Below, one piece after another: positions 5,466 through 9,067 of a stretch of 9,067 nucleotides of DNA. The notes below the pieces were generated by a model, which was not told the DNA's origin, searched no databases, and saw nothing but the letters and a program-made list of their open reading frames with translations. Both the position numbers and the translations under genes were made by a program. The DNA is taken from contig JBGTLW010000281.1 in the NCBI GenBank assembly GCA_041743835.1, positions 1-9,067 on the forward strand, given 5' to 3'. The DNA comes from JBGTLW01 sp041743835. Its GTDB lineage: Bacteria > Planctomycetota > Phycisphaerae > Phycisphaerales > Phycisphaeraceae. The first letter of the stretch is position 1; each line of letters starts with the position of its first letter.

Positions 5466-8443
5466 GGTTGGTTATCTTCTGCGCCGAAGCGCCAGGGGAG
5501 GTCGGTCGTATAACCCGTGGCCCAATAAGGCTGGAACACGGATTGGTCTTTCTTCGCGGCCCCGCGCCCGGCGGCGCTGTAGAGGCCGCTGAATCGGCTG
5601 GTCACAAGCTTCACATCAGCGCCTTGCAGTGCCTGGCCGGGCGATGCCTGAAGCTCGGGCAGCATCACAAGCGGGATCGCCGCCTCAAAGCGCGTGGTCT
5701 TCGCGGCATCATCGCGCACCACCGCGACGCGCACGCCGGGCGCGACCTGCTGATCGATGCCACGCATCGGCGAGAACGGGTAGCGGTGACGGAACAGCCC
5801 GCCCGGCCGACGATAGAGCCACGCCTGCGCCCCGCCCTGCTGTGTCTCGTAGAAGCCAAAGAGGTAGTCCGTGCGGAACTGCGGGTAACGGCGGTGCATG
5901 GGGTCGGCGGCGGGGTAGGTCCAGTCGGCCTCGTTGTCGAAGATGTTCAGTGCAAGCTGCAACTGCTCGCCGGAGCACGGCAGCTCGGGCACGCGCTTGT
6001 AGATGTGCCCGCCGGGCTGAAGCTCGTACCAGTCGTCGCGCGTCTGGTCCCACGGCAGACCGCCACGTTGCGGCGTGTGCAGCTCGGCCATGATGTAGAG
6101 GTGCGTGGCATCGTAAGCAAGCGCCCACCGGCCGAACGCCTCGCTCGCGTGCTGGTCGGCCAGCTTCTCCCAAGGCATGGCGGGGTCGATCACGCCCGCA
6201 TCGGCGACACCGGCCGCGGGGCGGATCACCAGCGGCGTGATGCCTGCAGCCAACCATTCATCAAGGTTCGCGTCGATCGCGCCGGGCGTGAAGCGGTGAA
6301 TCCGTCGAACGCCAACCACCTCGGTGTGCGACACGTCCACCTGCTGGAACGCCACATCACGCCGCACACGCACAGTCACAGGCAGAGCCGCCGCGCCCTC
6401 CACCGATTCCACCAGGCGGACCGTCTCCTCGTGCGTCTGACCCGGTGCGAGTTCAGCGGTCTGAAATGCAGCCGGCTCAACGCGGAAGCCCTCGGGCACG
6501 ACCACCTCCAGCTTGTAATCGCGCAGCGATTGCACCGCGTTGGTCACGCGCACCTGGATCGTCGTGCCAACACGCAACGGCTCGGTCGGGTCCATCACCG
6601 CGATCTGTACCGGCCGCTCAAACGATTGCACTTCCAGATCGCCGGCTACCTTTCGCAACTCATCAATGTTGTCCGACACGACATAGATCGGCTCGGTGCC
6701 GATGCGGATGCGTGTCGCGGGGTAGGCCAGCAGGTCGCCGTGGTCATGCCCGAAGCGGTCCAGCACTCGGAACGCGCGGCCGCCCTCGGGGATGATGGCC
6801 GTGGCACGGGGTCCGCCGTCGCCCTGCCAGTGGACCTGTTCGTTGGTGTCGTAGTGCTGGCCGATGATGACCAGCGCCGCGTGGTGCTTCGCCTCATCGG
6901 TCGTCGGCTCGACGCGCTCGAACAGGAGCAGGTACGGCAGCGTGCCGGGGTTGATCTCCTCGACGAAACGCATGCCTTCGAGCACGTGCGTCATCGCGTT
7001 GTAGGCCGCGGCATTGGGCTGCGGCACGAGGTCGGGCACGTTGTCCTGATCGCGGGGGTTGAAGTAACCGCCGCTGCGATAGCCCGCGGTGAAGAAGTTG
7101 CCGAGGATCACAAGGTTCGACTTGCTTCGGCCACTGATGAGGTTGAACAGTTGCTCCTGCACGGTCATGTCCGACCACGCGGTGTACCAGTGCTCGGTGT
7201 TCCAGAGGGGTAGGTCGGCCGCACCAGGCGTATTGGCACGATGGTGGATGTATTGGTTGGGGAACCCGCCGCCGTGGACAGTGAGCAGCGAGGTGTAATC
7301 GCGCCAGGCCGGGTCGGCCATGAGGTTGTCGTAGATGTTGTTGTCGCTGTCGTTTCCGCCGACCAGAACCGTGGGGTCACCGCGTTTCGCGCCGAGGTGC
7401 GCTGCCCGCTGGAGGTCGCGGTAGTGCTGCCCCGTGCCACCCCACCCGGAGATGCCGCCCAGCTCCCAGGGCTCGTTCCAGACATTGATCGCGCGGATCG
7501 TGTGTCCAAGGCGTTTGGTGAGTTGCTCGTAAAAGTCGGTCAGTGCGCCATAGCTGGAAGGGTCGGGCGAGGCGGAGAAGCGGTCTTTGCCGCGTGGCCA
7601 GGGGTGGTTGCCGTAGGCCCGCGTCCAGTCGCCGCCGCTGCCGCCGAGGTAGATCGCGAACATGTCGTTGCTGCGGACGCGCTCGATCTCACGATCCAGG
7701 TTGCCCCATTGATACTCGCCACGGCGGGGCTCGACGCGGCCCCAGTCCTCGCCCACACGCACCCACTTCACCCCGAGTTTGCGCATCACAGGCAGTTCCA
7801 GCGCTCGCTGCCACTCGCGCACGCCCCGACAATCGCCAAAGAACATCGACTCCTCGCGCTGGCCCGGCACGACGGGAAAGAGTACGGCGATGTTGGTCAC
7901 CCAACGCGAGACTTCGCCGGTGCCGTCGTTGGCATCGAGGAACAGCGCGAGGATGCCGCGGCGCTGCGGGGCGTCGAAGGCGAAGCTCACGTCGTGCGAG
8001 CCGTTGGCACCGATCGTGGTGCGCGGCAACGGTTCCCGGCTGTGCTCTGCCAAGGCCACATAATGCACCCCGCCGCGCCTGTCCGCTCGCTCATCCCCCA
8101 CCCAAACCCAGCGCCACGCGCCTTCAAGCGTCACCGCTTCTTCACCGGTATTGGTCACTTGCAGCTTGAGCTCGACAGGCTCGCCCGGCAGGTAGCAGCG
8201 GTCCCACACGTTGGCTTTGCCATGCGTCACGCGCCAGGTGCTGTCGCCCCAGTGGCTGACGTTGAAGTCTGCCCCGATGCCCCCGTGGCCGGGGAAAAGC
8301 ACGACTGGCAACGCCGCTGCCGTGTCCGCTGTGGGGTCGGCTTGGGTGGCTGTACTCAGCATCATCATGCAGCACCCCGCGACCAGTTTATGCCAAAATG
8401 ATTGAGGTTGATCGTTCACGGATGACTCGCTTGTGGTTTCCAT
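5462..8443 (-). CDS. Exported multidomain glycoside hydrolase-like protein (clan GH-A-type barrel, CBM9-like C-terminus)
   Basis: The 993-residue product probably hydrolyses or binds an extracellular glycan. An N-terminal export signal has a basic HK at 18-19, a hydrophobic run at 20-31 and a likely cleavage after TATQA at 35. A beta-sandwich segment (about 60-190) precedes a TIM barrel (about 200-530) with RVGEDWGRVEPRRGEYQW (229-246). NVWNEPW (320-326) gives Glu324 as the expected acid/base, and LWNTEHW (413-419) gives Glu417 as the expected nucleophile; this Glu pair is the clan GH-A pattern (GH39/GH5-like), but I cannot fix the family. A NEW3-like beta-domain follows (about 620-710), then a CBM9-like domain (about 718-985) with DANLDEW (724-730), ALAYDATHLYIMAEL (774-788) and a final RFEAAIPLVML (918-928). 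The ATG at 8443 overlaps the upstream gene by 28 bases and has no clear ribosome site. A GTG at 8419 (codon 9) overlaps the upstream stop as GTGA and would give a tidier 985-residue precursor. LVAGC (20-24) resembles a lipobox but sits too early in the hydrophobic stretch to be convincing. Confidence 0.8.
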   Translation of the reverse strand: METTSESSVNDQPQSFWHKLVAGCCMMMLSTATQADPTADTAAALPVVLFPGHGGIGADFNVSHWGDSTWRVTHGKANVWDRCYLPGEPVELKLQVTNTGEEAVTLEGAWRWVWVGDERADRRGGVHYVALAEHSREPLPRTTIGANGSHDVSFAFDAPQRRGILALFLDANDGTGEVSRWVTNIAVLFPVVPGQREESMFFGDCRGVREWQRALELPVMRKLGVKWVRVGEDWGRVEPRRGEYQWGNLDREIERVRSNDMFAIYLGGSGGDWTRAYGNHPWPRGKDRFSASPDPSSYGALTDFYEQLTKRLGHTIRAINVWNEPWELGGISGWGGTGQHYRDLQRAAHLGAKRGDPTVLVGGNDSDNNIYDNLMADPAWRDYTSLLTVHGGGFPNQYIHHRANTPGAADLPLWNTEHWYTAWSDMTVQEQLFNLISGRSKSNLVILGNFFTAGYRSGGYFNPRDQDNVPDLVPQPNAAAYNAMTHVLEGMRFVEEINPGTLPYLLLFERVEPTTDEAKHHAALVIIGQHYDTNEQVHWQGDGGPRATAIIPEGGRAFRVLDRFGHDHGDLLAYPATRIRIGTEPIYVVSDNIDELRKVAGDLEVQSFERPVQIAVMDPTEPLRVGTTIQVRVTNAVQSLRDYKLEVVVPEGFRVEPAAFQTAELAPGQTHEETVRLVESVEGAAALPVTVRVRRDVAFQQVDVSHTEVVGVRRIHRFTPGAIDANLDEWLAAGITPLVIRPAAGVADAGVIDPAMPWEKLADQHASEAFGRWALAYDATHLYIMAELHTPQRGGLPWDQTRDDWYELQPGGHIYKRVPELPCSGEQLQLALNIFDNEADWTYPAADPMHRRYPQFRTDYLFGFYETQQGGAQAWLYRRPGGLFRHRYPFSPMRGIDQQVAPGVRVAVVRDDAAKTTRFEAAIPLVMLPELQASPGQALQGADVKLVTSRFSGLYSAAGRGAAKKDQSVFQPYWATGYTTDLPWRFGAEDNQP

Positions 8444-9067
8444 CGGTACATCAAAACTTTGTGTCGCGCACCCTCTTCGACGAAAATAAGATACTCGCTA
8501 TCGGCACGAACGTGGACATTGAATGGCATCGGGATGTCCAGCCAGCCCGCGATGTGACCAACCTCGGGGCCGGGTTTGAAGGTCTGGACGTGTTTGCCGG
8601 TGTCCTTTGACAACGCGTGGATGTGCGGCGGGTTGACGGCGCCGACAAAGACATAGTCGCCCGCGTGCGCCAAGCCCTGGGGCATCTCGGCCGCACCCGA
8701 CTCGCGGTGCTGTGCCCCGGCTTCCACCACGCCGCCATCACTCTTGGCCAGCGGGACCACCCAACGCAGCTTCGGCTCGGTCGTCCAGTTGTCGTATCGA
8801 CCTACCGCACGACCCGCTGAACGATCATCTCGGTACTGATCCACCCGGGGCAGTTCTTTGGTCGATCCGGTGAGGTACATGCTGTCGGTCGAGGCGTCAT
8901 ACACACCACGGCGCAGGTCGGTGAAGGGCTCGGGGCGCGGGAACCATTGGAACCCCTCGTGGCGGTAGATCGGCACGCCGTGGTCGTCCACACCTTCGCA
9001 GGCCATGCGCAACACTCCGCTGCCGGCAGTTCCCCAGATATCGCCCGTGGCCGGATCGACATAGCGT
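8416..9067 (-). CDS. Beta-propeller-like protein, C-terminal part (start beyond window)
   Basis: The frame is open from the right edge to a TGA at 8418-8416, giving the last 216 residues of a longer protein. It opens with YVDPATGDIWGTAGSG and contains repeated strand-type stretches such as GVYDASTDSMYLTGST, GDYVFVGAVNPPHIHALSKD and DSEYLIFVEEG. These resemble blades of NHL/PQQ/SMP-30-type beta-propellers, but I cannot identify a named family and see no catalytic residues. An internal GTG (9015) or ATG (9006) could be mistaken for a start, but the coding pattern continues upstream to the edge. It is the first gene seen of the minus-strand operon, and its 3' end overlaps the exported glycoside hydrolase-like gene by 4 or 28 bases depending on that gene's start. 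In such a setting it could be an accessory or sugar-modifying protein; this is inference from context. Confidence 0.7.
   Translation of the reverse strand, partial: RYVDPATGDIWGTAGSGVLRMACEGVDDHGVPIYRHEGFQWFPRPEPFTDLRRGVYDASTDSMYLTGSTKELPRVDQYRDDRSAGRAVGRYDNWTTEPKLRWVVPLAKSDGGVVEAGAQHRESGAAEMPQGLAHAGDYVFVGAVNPPHIHALSKDTGKHVQTFKPGPEVGHIAGWLDIPMPFNVHVRADSEYLIFVEEGARHKVLMYRWKPQASHP

Noticed and set aside
5360..7213. A 617-codon open frame on the plus strand
   Set aside because: It is antisense to the exported glycosidase-like gene. The opposite strand has a coherent TIM barrel and CBM9-like domain, while this frame reads as His/Arg/Val-rich filler.
8370..8386. Lipobox (VAGC) in the exported protein's signal peptide
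   Set aside because: The cysteine comes only five residues after the basic HK pair, with most of the hydrophobic run after it, so signal peptidase I cleavage near residue 35 fits better.
7241..8401. A 386-codon open frame on the plus strand
   Set aside because: It is antisense to the N-terminal half of the same glycosidase-like gene and shows no family motifs; it is a composition artefact.

Overview
This is a G+C-rich window (roughly two thirds G+C by eye) of dense bacterial coding sequence. The composition, a NagB-like/PIG-L fusion of a type I recall mainly from Bacteroidetes and the Planctomycetes/Verrucomicrobia group, a LacI-type regulator and a large secreted carbohydrate-active protein together suggest a polysaccharide-degrading planctomycete (Phycisphaerae-like) or a relative. 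That taxonomic guess is inference only. I see no RNA genes, CRISPR array, insertion sequence or phage genes.

Layout. Positions 1-732 (minus) hold the N-terminal 244 residues of a LacI/GalR-family repressor that runs off the left edge. A perfect TTGACA -35 box lies upstream of it. An imperfect palindrome with a central CG, the usual form of a LacI-family operator, lies between the promoter and the start codon. A 472-base gap (733-1204) separates this gene from a divergent plus-strand pair: a RidA/YjgF-family protein (1205-1681) and a 646-residue fusion of a NagB-like aldose-ketose isomerase/deaminase domain to a PIG-L (LmbE) zinc deacetylase domain (1785-3725). Only 39 bases separate the end of this pair from the end of a convergent minus-strand operon. 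In transcription order that operon holds the C-terminal part of a beta-propeller-like protein (9067-8416, partial), a roughly 990-residue exported multidomain protein with a clan GH-A-type TIM barrel and a CBM9-like C-terminus (8443-5462), and a 566-residue protein whose architecture resembles heparinase II/III-type toroid lyases (5465-3765). These three genes overlap end to start, so they are very probably co-transcribed and translationally coupled.

Working together (inference). The minus operon looks like a glycan-attacking set: a secreted glycosidase-like protein with binding modules, plus a toroid-fold enzyme lacking an obvious signal peptide. The plus pair looks like intracellular N-acetyl-amino-sugar processing, with de-N-acetylation and isomerisation/deamination domains on one chain and an imine-clearing RidA protein next to it. 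The LacI-type regulator probably senses a sugar and represses at least itself. The most notable details are a Thr at the position of a catalytic Asp in the NagB-like domain, the self-operator arrangement of the repressor, and a GTGA stop/start junction that suggests the exported protein starts eight codons later than its longest reading frame.
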